A program made the position numbers and the translations under genes. This document shows, in pieces, positions 15,611 to 23,487 of a stretch of DNA of 64,000 nucleotides (positions are counted from its first letter, which is position 1; each line of letters opens with the position of its first letter). The notes beneath the pieces are model-generated. The model was given only the letters and a program-made list of their open reading frames with translations. It did no database searches and was not told the origin of the DNA. The DNA comes from Clostridia bacterium (GTDB lineage: Bacteria > Bacillota > Clostridia > Oscillospirales > CAG-382), in the NCBI GenBank assembly GCA_017429165.1, contig JAFRPL010000005.1:1-64000 (forward strand), in the 5' to 3' direction.

Positions 15611-16750
15611 TCAATCAGAAACGTCCGTGTCGGGGATAATGGTCATATTATATTCCGGGTACATTGCGCCGATCTCTTTGTACAGCGTTTCCACGGCTTC
15701 CTTGCGGTCGACATCGAAGCTCAGCACCACGTCGAAGCGGAGCGTCTTATTTTCGGTGTCCGCGTAAAAGCCGTGCATCTGCAAAGCCCAGTCGTGCGTC
15801 ATCACCGCTTTTTGCACTGCGTTGCGCATCTGCGCCGCTTCGTCGTTTGAAGTGTTGTGCGAGTATACGCCTATACCGGTAAGGATTATTCCCGTCTTGC
15901 GGTAAACGTCGGTCTGTATCCTGCGCGTGATCCTGTCGACGTCGTCGACGCTCATAGTGTCGGGCAGTTCAATGTGGACCGAGCCGTAGTTCTTATTTGG
16001 CCCGTAATTGAAAAGCGTGACGTCATAGGCGCCGAGCACGGATTCTTCTTCGCAGATTATACTTTTGAGTTCCTTGCTCGTTTCGGCGTTTTCCCGTTTA
16101 CCGATTATATCGTTCAAAGTCTCGATCATCATTTCTATGCCTGCTTTGATGATGAATATTGCGATAACGACGCCCACGTATGCTTCCAGTGACACGCCCC
16201 AGAGGAGGAAGACGATCGCCGACGCGAGCACCGACGCAGAAAGCACGGCGTCGAACATAGCGTCCGAACCCGAGGCGACGAGCGAGCCGGAATTGACAGT
16301 TTTGCCCTGCTTTTTAACGTAAAGTCCGAGTACGAGTTTGACTGCGATCGCCACGGAAATGATCACGATCGCCGCCGTATCGTATTCCGCCGCTTCCGGG
16401 TGGATGATCTTTTTGACCGATTCGACAAGCGCCGTCAAACCCGCGTAAAGGACGAGCGCTGCGACCACCATAGAGCTTATGTATTCGATCCTGCCGTAGC
16501 CGAGCGGATGCTTTTTATCCGGCTGCTTTGCGCCAAGCTTGGCGCCGATTATCGTCACTACAGATGAAAGCGCGTCGGAAAGGTTGTTCACCGCGTCGAG
16601 TATGACCGATATCGAATTTGATACCAGCCCAACGAACGCCTTGAACCCCACTAGCAGCAGATTCGTGATTATGCCTATGACGCTCGTCTTGACTATCGTC
16701 TTTTCCCTTTTTGCCGCAAGGACCGCGATATCGTTGTTTTGTTCCGCCAT
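15611..16750 (-). CDS. cation diffusion facilitator (CDF) family metal exporter
   Basis: 379 residues: six membrane helices in the first 215 residues and a cytoplasmic domain, with a longer C-terminal extension than simple CDFs. The metal site is formed by DAVNNLSDALSS in helix 2 (Asn-x3-Asp) and SDAMFDAVLS in helix 5 (Asp-x3-Asp). An Asn-Asp/Asp-Asp set is more like manganese-type CDFs than the zinc His/Asp sets, so Mn export is a reasonable guess. First gene of the operon, promoter at 16807-16835. Confidence 0.85.
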   Translation of the reverse strand: MAEQNNDIAVLAAKREKTIVKTSVIGIITNLLLVGFKAFVGLVSNSISVILDAVNNLSDALSSVVTIIGAKLGAKQPDKKHPLGYGRIEYISSMVVAALVLYAGLTALVESVKKIIHPEAAEYDTAAIVIISVAIAVKLVLGLYVKKQGKTVNSGSLVASGSDAMFDAVLSASVLASAIVFLLWGVSLEAYVGVVIAIFIIKAGIEMMIETLNDIIGKRENAETSKELKSIICEEESVLGAYDVTLFNYGPNKNYGSVHIELPDTMSVDDVDRITRRIQTDVYRKTGIILTGIGVYSHNTSNDEAAQMRNAVQKAVMTHDWALQMHGFYADTENKTLRFDVVLSFDVDRKEAVETLYKEIGAMYPEYNMTIIPDTDVSD

Positions 16751-16806
16751 ACTGTTGTTCCTCCGGATGTCTTATAAGTTAAGTGGCCTGATTATTTAAC
16801 GATATA

Positions 16807-16835
16807 ATTATAGCACCGGCGTGCGCAAAATGCAA
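16807..16835 (-). promoter_or_regulatory. CDF promoter flanked by an inverted repeat
   Basis: Minus strand TTGCAT, 17 bases, TATAAT. GCACCGGC (16813-16820) and its complement GCCGGTGC (16846-16853) bracket the -35, a possible operator; no T-run follows, so it does not look like a terminator. Confidence 0.5.
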
Positions 16836-16895
16836 GCGCAAAAGTGCCGGTGCCGTAAAACGTTATTGTTATCTGATTATTTTGAACTCAGCCGC

Positions 16896-18398
16896 TCATC
16901 TGCGGAACATACTCGTGTCTCCCGTGCCTTCCACTCCGATAAGACGTCCGTCGGGATCGAAAGTGTAGCGGTACACCTTGCAGCTTCCGCCTATTGTAAA
17001 CGAGCTGGTCATCGGCGAAAATAACGACCATTCAATACTTTCGACCATCCATTCGAGCTGACCGGAACCGTTCACGGCAAGCCCCGAACCGAGCGCGCCT
17101 TTGACCGAAACGAATTTTTCGGGCGCGCCGCCTTCCGGATCGCATATCAAAAGCACCGCCGTGTAGTTTTCGCGCAGCAACGGCGTAAGCTCCTCGTCCG
17201 TTACGAACGGCTCTTCGCCGCCGCCTAACATCCGCGAGAAAGCGTACTCAAGGATATCGTTGATCTCGCCTCTCTTGCCGAGCCCGTATTTTTGCTCCTG
17301 TTTCGGCACGGCGTACGCCGAAAGATACACGCGTCCGCCGAATTCGATCATATCGGTCATAACGTAAACGCTGTCGTCGCTTTCGTAGGAAAAGCTTTCG
17401 CTGATATTGCCCTTTCGGTCCATTTTGGCGATATAATCGCTTTCTTTGGCTTCAAGGCCGTAGCTTTCCACCTGTACCAGATATCCGTCGCCGAGCAGCA
17501 CGGCGTTGCGCACGCAGTATTTCCCTACGGCGATCTTTGAAAAACTCAGTTCGTTTCCCTGCTGATCATAAATACCGAGGCCTATATATCTGTTGCCGCC
17601 GCGGCTGAAGGCAGAGAACGTGCCGTCGCGGTTATCGACTACGAAGTCTATAATCTCGAAACGTTCGAATCCGTGGTTAAAGTATTTTTCCCAGACGATC
17701 GCGCCCTTATCGTCCACGAGCGCCAGGACGGCACGCCTTGTTTCCGCCGAAGATGTAACGTAGGTCTCGCCGGCTATTACAGTGCCGAATCCGGTATAAG
17801 TGTAAAAATCCATATGATAATCGTCGCTCGGTTCCGCGCACCAGAGCAGTTCGTCGCCGCGGTAACACCGCAGATAATACTTCACATGGTACGGATCCGT
17901 TTTTTCAACGTACTCCGAAACGTATCTTATCCCCGCCGAGCCGTTCGTTTTGTACGACTTGTCGTAAATCACGTGGCAATAAGTGTCCCATTCCATGGCG
18001 AGGTTTTCGGGGGTCGGGTCGGTCAGGACGATCTCCGCGCCGGGGACCGCTTTTTTTATGACTTCGGCGGTCTTGCCGTTTGTAAAACTGCGCGTGGTGA
18101 TATCGCGGTAGACTTCTTTTATTTCGGTACGGCTCAGCCCTTCGGTAGAAAGCCCGTTTTCTTCAAAGAATTCAACCGCGGCGGCGTATTCGCGCGCTTC
18201 CGCGGCGACCGCGAAACCGGCGATACACGCCGTGACCGCGATGACGAGGCACGCCGCGGCGGCAGCCCATTTGTAAAGGGCGGTCTTTCTGCGCGGGAGC
18301 GTTTTCACTTCCGCGCGTGACGCGGCGAATTCAGCCGCTTCGGAGGTATATTTTTCGTCTATATTGTCAAGTGCTTCGTAAAACGTGTCGTTTTTCAC
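16896..18398 (-). CDS. membrane-anchored anti-sigma factor-like sensor
   Basis: 500 residues. A short cytoplasmic N-terminus (about 1-40, basic LPRRKTALYKW near the membrane), one transmembrane helix (about 43-67), then about 430 exported residues with repeated beta-strand units (DDKGAIVWEKYF, DQQGNELSFSKI, DRKGNISESFSY) that look like a propeller-type sensor. It overlaps the stop of the ECF sigma gene by four bases, the standard layout of sigma/anti-sigma pairs; no zinc-binding HxxxCxxC motif is seen, so the sigma-binding region is of another type. Signal unknown. Confidence 0.7.
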   Translation of the reverse strand: MKNDTFYEALDNIDEKYTSEAAEFAASRAEVKTLPRRKTALYKWAAAAACLVIAVTACIAGFAVAAEAREYAAAVEFFEENGLSTEGLSRTEIKEVYRDITTRSFTNGKTAEVIKKAVPGAEIVLTDPTPENLAMEWDTYCHVIYDKSYKTNGSAGIRYVSEYVEKTDPYHVKYYLRCYRGDELLWCAEPSDDYHMDFYTYTGFGTVIAGETYVTSSAETRRAVLALVDDKGAIVWEKYFNHGFERFEIIDFVVDNRDGTFSAFSRGGNRYIGLGIYDQQGNELSFSKIAVGKYCVRNAVLLGDGYLVQVESYGLEAKESDYIAKMDRKGNISESFSYESDDSVYVMTDMIEFGGRVYLSAYAVPKQEQKYGLGKRGEINDILEYAFSRMLGGGEEPFVTDEELTPLLRENYTAVLLICDPEGGAPEKFVSVKGALGSGLAVNGSGQLEWMVESIEWSLFSPMTSSFTIGGSCKVYRYTFDPDGRLIGVEGTGDTSMFRR

Positions 18399-18952
18399 AG
18401 AGTAACTCCTTTCCCTGCCAAGTGCTTTTTCAGTTTTCCGCGTATGCGTGAAAGACGCACGGAAACAGCGTGGCGGCTTATGCCGAACATCTCGGATATC
18501 TGTTCTACCGTATCGGAATACCAGTACCGCCTTACGAACATGACACGGCTTTCTTTATCCAGCGTTTCGAGGAAACTTTCGATATTCCGCGTAAGCTCGG
18601 CGGCGGCGAATTCGTCTTCGACCGAACCGGGCGAAGAAATGCATTCGCCGATCTCTTCGTAGACCGCGTCGCAAACGCCGCTGCGCTTCTGCGCCGTGTT
18701 GGAACGGTATTTCTTTACGGCGATATTGCGCGTGATGCGGCAGACGTAGCCGGCAAGCGAATCCGGACGTTCGGGCGGGACTTTTTCCCACACGCCGAGA
18801 TACGCGTCGTTCACGCATTCTTCGGCGTCCTGTTTGCTGCCCGTTATGTTTTCGGCGATCTTAAGGCACAGCGCGCCGTATTTTTCAGACAGCTCGGAAA
18901 TCGCCTGCTCCGAGCGCTCGAAGAACAATTCAATTATCCTGCTGTCTTCCAA
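18395..18952 (-). CDS. ECF-type RNA polymerase sigma factor
   Basis: 185 residues starting with TTG at 18950-18952, seven bases after GGAGG. Region 2 is seen in AEECVNDAYLGVWEKVPPER and LAGYVCRITRNIAVKKYR, region 4 in FVRRYWYSDTVEQISEMFGI and SRHAVSVRLSRIRGKLKKHL. It is coupled to the membrane-anchored partner downstream and probably transcribes its own operon. Stress or envelope response is inferred. Confidence 0.88.
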   Translation of the reverse strand: MEDSRIIELFFERSEQAISELSEKYGALCLKIAENITGSKQDAEECVNDAYLGVWEKVPPERPDSLAGYVCRITRNIAVKKYRSNTAQKRSGVCDAVYEEIGECISSPGSVEDEFAAAELTRNIESFLETLDKESRVMFVRRYWYSDTVEQISEMFGISRHAVSVRLSRIRGKLKKHLAGKGVTL

Positions 18953-18974
18953 GCGGCCGCCTCCTTTCGCCTAC

Positions 18975-19012
18975 ACCTATACAGTACGCAAACGCCTGCG
19001 AAAATCTCACGT
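18975..19012 (-). promoter_or_regulatory. candidate ECF autoregulatory promoter
   Basis: No sigma-A promoter is visible before the sigma gene. The minus strand has GTGAGATTTT and, about 12 bases on, GCGTACTG, which resembles ECF -35/-10 pairs. Inference only. Confidence 0.3.
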
Positions 19013-19061
19013 TTTTTTCATTAAACCAAAAATCCCGTCGTTACAGACGGGATAAGACTTG

Positions 19062-19087
19062 AAAAGCCCCGCATACGCGGGGCTTTT
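19062..19087 (-). terminator. terminator after the tandem tRNA-Ser genes
   Basis: AAAAGCCCCGC (19062-19072) pairs with GCGGGGCTTTT (19077-19087), directly downstream of the tRNA 3' end. A second inverted repeat without a T-run (ATCCCGTC/GACGGGAT, 19032-19053) lies just beyond. Confidence 0.8.
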
Positions 19088-19088
19088 C

Positions 19089-19178
19089 TGGCGCGGAAGA
19101 AGAGATTTGAACTCTTGCGCCGGTAACCCGACCTACACCCTTAGCAGGGGCGCCTCTTCACCACTTGAGTACTTCCGC
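19089..19178 (-). tRNA. tRNA-Ser(GCT)
   Basis: 90 nt with long variable arm, acceptor GCGGAAG/CTTCCGC, anticodon loop CTGCTAA (anticodon GCT, reads AGC/AGU), encoded CCA. Co-transcribed with tRNA-Ser(TGA). Confidence 0.95.
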
Positions 19179-19220
19179 ATTCACAGTGTTGGTAAATAAA
19201 GTTATTCGTTTTGGGAGAGT

Positions 19221-19309
19221 TGGCGGAGAGAGTGGGATTCGAACCCACGGGTCATTGCTGACTCACTGGTTTTCAAGACCAGCTCCTTAAACCGCTCGGA
19301 CATCTCTCC
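19221..19309 (-). tRNA. tRNA-Ser(TGA)
   Basis: 89 nt, acceptor GGAGAGA/TCTCTCC, anticodon loop CTTGAAA (anticodon TGA, reads UCN), long variable arm, encoded CCA. First gene of the two-tRNA transcript. Confidence 0.95.
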
Positions 19310-19323
19310 GCGTCGCAAAGTGA

Positions 19324-19352
19324 ATTGTAACATAACGAGCTATTTTTGTCAA
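19324..19352 (-). promoter_or_regulatory. promoter of the tRNA-Ser pair
   Basis: Minus strand TTGACA, 17 bases, TACAAT, ending 15 bases before the tRNA. Confidence 0.75.
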
Positions 19353-19453
19353 GAGTTATTTTGATTATATTTGGCGTTTTCATTTTTTTCTTATAATCGC
19401 CGAATTGAATAAAATGTTTTTATCTTTTATATGCGATTTGTATAATAGAATCG

Positions 19454-19482
19454 TTGACAAATATCGCGAACGCATATATAAT
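19454..19482 (+). promoter_or_regulatory. promoter of the ZIP transporter gene
   Basis: TTGACA, 17 bases, TATAAT: perfect consensus, 30 bases before the start codon. Confidence 0.8.
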
Positions 19483-19512
19483 TAAATCAATAAACGACAA
19501 GGACGTTCAAAT

Positions 19513-20358
19513 ATGGATATCATCGTATGGGTAATAATCATCACAGCTGTTGCTGGAATCTTCGGCACGGGACTCGGCGGAGTGGTCTCCGCCATGTTCA
19601 AACGCGATTCGCGCAAGACGGTCAGTCTGCTTTTGAGCTTTGCCGCGGGGATAATGCTCGCAGTGGTGTGCTTTGATCTTATTATAGACGCCATAACGCC
19701 AGAGGAAGGAGCCAAGACGAGCATTTTCGTGGTGATACTGGGCATAGTATTCGGGTATTTCTGCGTTTATCTGCTCAATACCTGGATCGACAAAAAGACC
19801 AATCACGAAATAGAGCATATCGACAAAGACCATCCGCAGACCGCTGACGACCTTGACGAGCTCATCCACGCCGACCATCTGGAAGCCCATAAACAAAGCA
19901 ATTCGTCGCTGTTCATAGCCGGAGTCGTAATGGCGTGCGCCATAGCGCTGCACAATCTGCCCGAGGGTATGGTCATAGGCGCCTCGTTCGCCGCCGACCC
20001 TTCGCAGCTTTTCGGCGGCAGCAGATTCATCCTGGCGGTCATAATCGGTCTGCACAACATCCCCGAAGGCATGGCGATATCCGTACCGCTTATGTCCGGC
20101 GGCATGAGCAAACCAAAATCCATACTCATCACGGCGCTTTCGGGCGCGCCGACCGTGCTGGGTGCGCTGCTCGGGTATCTCATAGGCACCGTCGGTCCGC
20201 TCGCGCTGACGATATCGCTGGCGTTCGCAAGCGGCGCGATGATATACGTCGTGCTCGGCGAACTGCTTCCGGAATCGATCCTTATGTGGCGTTCCAAGCT
20301 GCCCGCCACCGCCACTCTTCTGGGAATGATGGTGGGCCTTATAGTTATTTATATCTGA
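19513..20358 (+). CDS. ZIP family metal transporter
   Basis: 281 residues, about eight membrane helices. The metal pathway motifs HNLPEGMVIG (helix 4) and HNIPEGMAIS (helix 5) are clear, and a His/Asp-rich cytoplasmic loop (about residues 98-130, with HEIEHIDKDH and HADHLEAH) is typical for zinc or iron binding. Imports divalent metal, probably zinc or iron. AAGGAC precedes the ATG. Stands alone between a consensus promoter and a terminator; highly expressed by promoter strength, no Zur or Fur box recognised. Confidence 0.9.
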   Translation: MDIIVWVIIITAVAGIFGTGLGGVVSAMFKRDSRKTVSLLLSFAAGIMLAVVCFDLIIDAITPEEGAKTSIFVVILGIVFGYFCVYLLNTWIDKKTNHEIEHIDKDHPQTADDLDELIHADHLEAHKQSNSSLFIAGVVMACAIALHNLPEGMVIGASFAADPSQLFGGSRFILAVIIGLHNIPEGMAISVPLMSGGMSKPKSILITALSGAPTVLGALLGYLIGTVGPLALTISLAFASGAMIYVVLGELLPESILMWRSKLPATATLLGMMVGLIVIYI

Positions 20359-20372
20359 AAATAAAAAACGAC

Positions 20373-20405
20373 GCCTGCTTTGCGTTTTGCAAAGCAGGCT
20401 TTTTT
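20373..20405 (+). terminator. terminator of the ZIP gene
   Basis: GCCTGCTTTGC (20373-20383) pairs with GCAAAGCAGGC (20389-20399), then six T. Confidence 0.85.
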
Positions 20406-20419
20406 GCGTTATTATATCA

Positions 20420-21037
20420 TCAAACTTGATCAACGCCGGCGTTTTTCAGCTTGGGGTACGAATTTACGGGCACGCCGTCTACGCGATATATCTTTAAGTT
20501 TCCGTCAAAAGCGATATCGCGCAGCGCTTTTTCATATTCTTCAACGGTTTTATAAGTTTTTTCTTTGACGTAATACTCTTTATCAAAGAACTGCACCTTG
20601 CGGCCCCTGTCATAATCGGAACTTGCCCCGAACCGCACCGTTCTGCCGGCCGCTATCGCCTCAAACTCGATCACATCACATTCTTCGGTCAACGCGACGA
20701 CTGATCCGACAGGCACGTCTTTGCTATTTTTCAGATTCTTCGCGACCGCGCTTTGTGATTTTCCCTTAGATCTTTCGCGATTATCGGAAACATAGAGCAG
20801 TTCACAGATAGAAACAACGATACACACCAAAGAAGCTATTCCGACAAATATGAAAAGCAAGTGAAAAATTCCGCCGATCAGCGTACCGTCCGTCAACGAA
20901 AGGTCCGGGCCGAATATATTTTTTCCGTTTACCACAAAAATGATAAGCAATACGCAGATCACTATTTTTACTATGGGATATGTATAGGACTCTAACGTAG
21001 TGTCGACGCGAAATATGTTATGCTTGAAAATGTTCAT
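20420..21037 (-). CDS. hypothetical membrane protein downstream of galE
   Basis: 205 residues. Two hydrophobic helices (about residues 20-37 and 52-82) are followed by a basic linker and a soluble domain of about 100 residues with VPVGSVVALTEECDVIEFEA. I do not recognise the family. It begins at the base next to the galE stop, so it is co-transcribed with galE, though no functional link is evident. Confidence 0.6.
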   Translation of the reverse strand: MNIFKHNIFRVDTTLESYTYPIVKIVICVLLIIFVVNGKNIFGPDLSLTDGTLIGGIFHLLFIFVGIASLVCIVVSICELLYVSDNRERSKGKSQSAVAKNLKNSKDVPVGSVVALTEECDVIEFEAIAAGRTVRFGASSDYDRGRKVQFFDKEYYVKEKTYKTVEEYEKALRDIAFDGNLKIYRVDGVPVNSYPKLKNAGVDQV

Positions 21038-22027
21038 TTATCTGTCTTTTGCGTAATTCCAGGCGTCGCGGCACATATCCTCTATACCGTGTACGGCTTT
21101 GAAACCGAGTTCGCGTTCGGCTTTGGAAGGATCGGCGTAGCAGGCGGCTATATCGCCCGGGCGGCGGTCTGCTATGACGTAAGGTACCTTTACCCCGTTG
21201 ACGCGCTCGAAGGTATTTATGATCTCGAGCACTGAAAAGCCGCTCCCGGTCCCCAGATTATACACGAACACACCGGGCTTGCCGGCGTTTTTGAGCGCAG
21301 CGGTATGGCCGGCGGCGAGGTCGCAGACGTGGATATAGTCGCGGACTCCGGTGCCGTCGGGAGTGTCGTAGTCGTTGCCGAAGACGTTGAGCGTGAGCTC
21401 GCCCTTGGCGGCTTTCATAACAACGGGAAGCAGATTATTGGGGATGCCGTTGGGATCTTCGCCCAGCAGCCCGGTAGGATGCGCGCCTATGGGGTTGAAA
21501 TACCTGAGCAGCGTGACCGAACACTCTTTGTTTGCAAACTGAAAATCCCTGAGTATGCGCTCTATCATCAGCTTGGTGGTCCCGTACGGGTTGGTGGTGG
21601 AAAGCGGAAAATCTTCTTTTATGGGGAGCGACGCGGGGTCGCCGTAAACCGTTGCGGAAGAAGAAAAGATAATGCATTTGCAGCCGTTTTCGCGCATGCA
21701 TTCTAAAAGCGTAATGGTGGAAAGCAGGTTGTTTTTATAATATTCAAGAGGCAAACGCACGGATTCGCCCACCGCTTTGAGTCCCGCGAAATGGATGCAC
21801 GCGGCGAAATCGTGGGTCTTGAACACCTGCGAAAGCGCCGCTTTGTCGCACACGTCGAGTTCGTAAAACTCGGGCCTTACGCCCGATATCTTCTCTATGC
21901 CATCCAAAGCCGTAATCTTGGAATTGGAAAGGTTATCCACGATGACCGGCGTGTGGCCGTATCTTATTAGTTCAATAACGGTATGGGATCCTATATATCC
22001 CGTTCCGCCCGTAACGAGTATCTGCAT
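21038..22027 (-). CDS. galE: UDP-glucose 4-epimerase
   Basis: 329 residues, extended SDR fold. Interconverts UDP-glucose and UDP-galactose using bound NAD. Visible: GGTGYIGSHT near the N-terminus, the Ser/Tyr/Lys triad in FSSSATVYG and NPYGTTKLM, and RYFNPIGAHPTG. GGAGGT touches the first ATG (22031-22033) but lies six bases before the second (22025-22027), so the latter (MQILVTGG) is preferred. Promoter at 22066-22094. Confidence 0.92.
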   Translation of the reverse strand: MQILVTGGTGYIGSHTVIELIRYGHTPVIVDNLSNSKITALDGIEKISGVRPEFYELDVCDKAALSQVFKTHDFAACIHFAGLKAVGESVRLPLEYYKNNLLSTITLLECMRENGCKCIIFSSSATVYGDPASLPIKEDFPLSTTNPYGTTKLMIERILRDFQFANKECSVTLLRYFNPIGAHPTGLLGEDPNGIPNNLLPVVMKAAKGELTLNVFGNDYDTPDGTGVRDYIHVCDLAAGHTAALKNAGKPGVFVYNLGTGSGFSVLEIINTFERVNGVKVPYVIADRRPGDIAACYADPSKAERELGFKAVHGIEDMCRDAWNYAKDR

Positions 22028-22065
22028 ATTCATACCTCCGTCAGAAAGAATCGTTATCTTTTATA

Positions 22066-22094
22066 AATATAACACATCAAAGCGTTTTAATCAA
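22066..22094 (-). promoter_or_regulatory. sigma-A promoter of galE
   Basis: Minus strand TTGATT, 17 bases, TATATT. Confidence 0.65.
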
Positions 22095-22172
22095 TAGTAA
22101 ATTTGATATATTTTGTTATTTCTCCACATATGTTTTAACAAAAGTGAATTCTCAAAAAAGGGGGAGGAAAAC

Positions 22173-22445
22173 ATAATATACGACACCGACGAACGGGCGG
22201 TAAGGATAGCGGAATACCTTACCGAGCATAATTCAACGGTCAGAAAGGCAGCGCTTGTTTTCGGGGTCTCAAAATCCACCGTCCACAAGGATGTGACGAC
22301 CCGGCTCAAATACATAAACCGTCCGCTTTACGAACGCACCGCGCGTCTTATGGAGACCAACAAAAACGAACGGCATCTGCGCGGAGGGATGGCAACGAAG
22401 CTCAAATATCTGGCTCTGAAGGAAAACACGGAAAATAACAGTTGA
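22173..22445 (+). CDS. spoIIID: sporulation transcription factor SpoIIID
   Basis: About 91 residues. The helix-turn-helix TVRKAALVFGVSKSTVHKDV and the basic tail match SpoIIID, which acts in the mother cell during sporulation as activator and repressor of sigma-E genes. A very strong GGGGGAGG is followed five bases later not by ATG but by ATA (22173) and a second ATA (22176). Starting there gives the usual SpoIIID length (93 in Bacillus subtilis). The only conventional start in frame is a TTG at 22113, which would add 20 unrelated residues upstream of the strong site. Divergent from galE. Confidence 0.85.
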   Translation: MIYDTDERAVRIAEYLTEHNSTVRKAALVFGVSKSTVHKDVTTRLKYINRPLYERTARLMETNKNERHLRGGMATKLKYLALKENTENNS

Positions 22446-22470
22446 CAACGCGCTGAAAATGCGATAAAAT
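22442..22470 (+). promoter_or_regulatory. promoter of the PfkB kinase gene
   Basis: TTGACA, 17 bases, TAAAAT. The -35 overlaps the spoIIID stop codon. Confidence 0.75.
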
Positions 22471-22496
22471 AAAGAAAAAAGTACGGAGGCGCAAAA

Positions 22497-23432
22497 ATGG
22501 ACGCTCGTATACTCGTTACCGGTTCTTCTAATATCGATTTTGTTCTTAAAACAAGCTATGTCCCCGCATCCGGCGAAACGCTGGTGACCGACGGCAGCTA
22601 CGGCTTTGTTCCGGGCGGTAAAGGCGCAAACGCCGCCGTGGCGGCAGCCAAACTCGGCGGGCAGGCGATCCTTTGTTCACGCGTGGGCGACGACGCTTAC
22701 GGCGACCGTCTCTTACAGATCCTTTCGGAAAACGGCGTTGACAGACGGTTCGTCAGAGTCGACGAGACCGAGCAGACCGGTCTTGCCGCAGTTATGGTAG
22801 AAAAAGACGGCAGCAACCGCATTATCGTTTATTCCGGCGCCAACAGGAACATAGGCGAATCCGATATAGAAAACGCCATGCGTTCCTACCCCGACATAAT
22901 AATGGCCAATCTCGAAATAAGCAACATGGCGGTCGAATTCCTTTCGCGCTATGCGCAGGCGAAAGGCTATCCGCTCGTACTCGACTGCGGCGGCGTATCG
23001 CGCTCGTTCGACCTGAGCAGGATCAAAAAAGCCGAGATCATATCGCCCAATGAGAACGAAACACAGATCCTCACCGGCATACATCCCAATTCGCTCGACG
23101 ACTGCCTCAAAGCGTGCATGGCGCTTTACTCGATGACCGAAGTCAAATACATAGTGCTCAAGCTCGGCGCCAGAGGATCGTTCATATACGACGGCAAGTA
23201 CTGCGACATCTGCGGCCCGTACGAAGTCGAAGCCGTCGACTCCACCGCTGCCGGCGACGCGTTCACCGCCGCGCTGACGCTTGAATATTACCGCTCCGGC
23301 GGCGACATCCACGCCGCGTGCAGGTACGGCAACGCCGCAGGCGCGCTGACCGTCACAAAGCCCGGCGCGCTGACTTCCCTGCCTTCCAAAGACGAAGTTG
23401 AGCTGTTTATGGAAACTCACTCGCAGACGTAA
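22497..23432 (+). CDS. rbsK: PfkB-family carbohydrate kinase, ribokinase-like
   Basis: 311 residues. Substrate motif GGKGANAAVAAAKLGG and the C-terminal DSTAAGDAFTAAL with the catalytic aspartate define the PfkB family; overall it is nearest to ribokinase (ribose to ribose-5-phosphate). No ribose transporter or other pentose gene is adjacent, so substrate remains an inference. GGAGG precedes the ATG by eight bases. Single gene between its own promoter and a terminator. Confidence 0.82.
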   Translation: MDARILVTGSSNIDFVLKTSYVPASGETLVTDGSYGFVPGGKGANAAVAAAKLGGQAILCSRVGDDAYGDRLLQILSENGVDRRFVRVDETEQTGLAAVMVEKDGSNRIIVYSGANRNIGESDIENAMRSYPDIIMANLEISNMAVEFLSRYAQAKGYPLVLDCGGVSRSFDLSRIKKAEIISPNENETQILTGIHPNSLDDCLKACMALYSMTEVKYIVLKLGARGSFIYDGKYCDICGPYEVEAVDSTAAGDAFTAALTLEYYRSGGDIHAACRYGNAAGALTVTKPGALTSLPSKDEVELFMETHSQT

Positions 23433-23451
23433 ACAAACAAATATGCAAAGA

Positions 23452-23483
23452 CCTCTTTCACTTTTACGGCGAAAGAGGCTTTT
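23452..23483 (+). terminator. terminator between the PfkB kinase and mnmA
   Basis: CCTCTTTC (23452-23459) pairs with GAAAGAGG (23471-23478), followed by CTTTTT; it lies between convergent genes. Confidence 0.7.
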
Positions 23484-23487
23484 TGTT

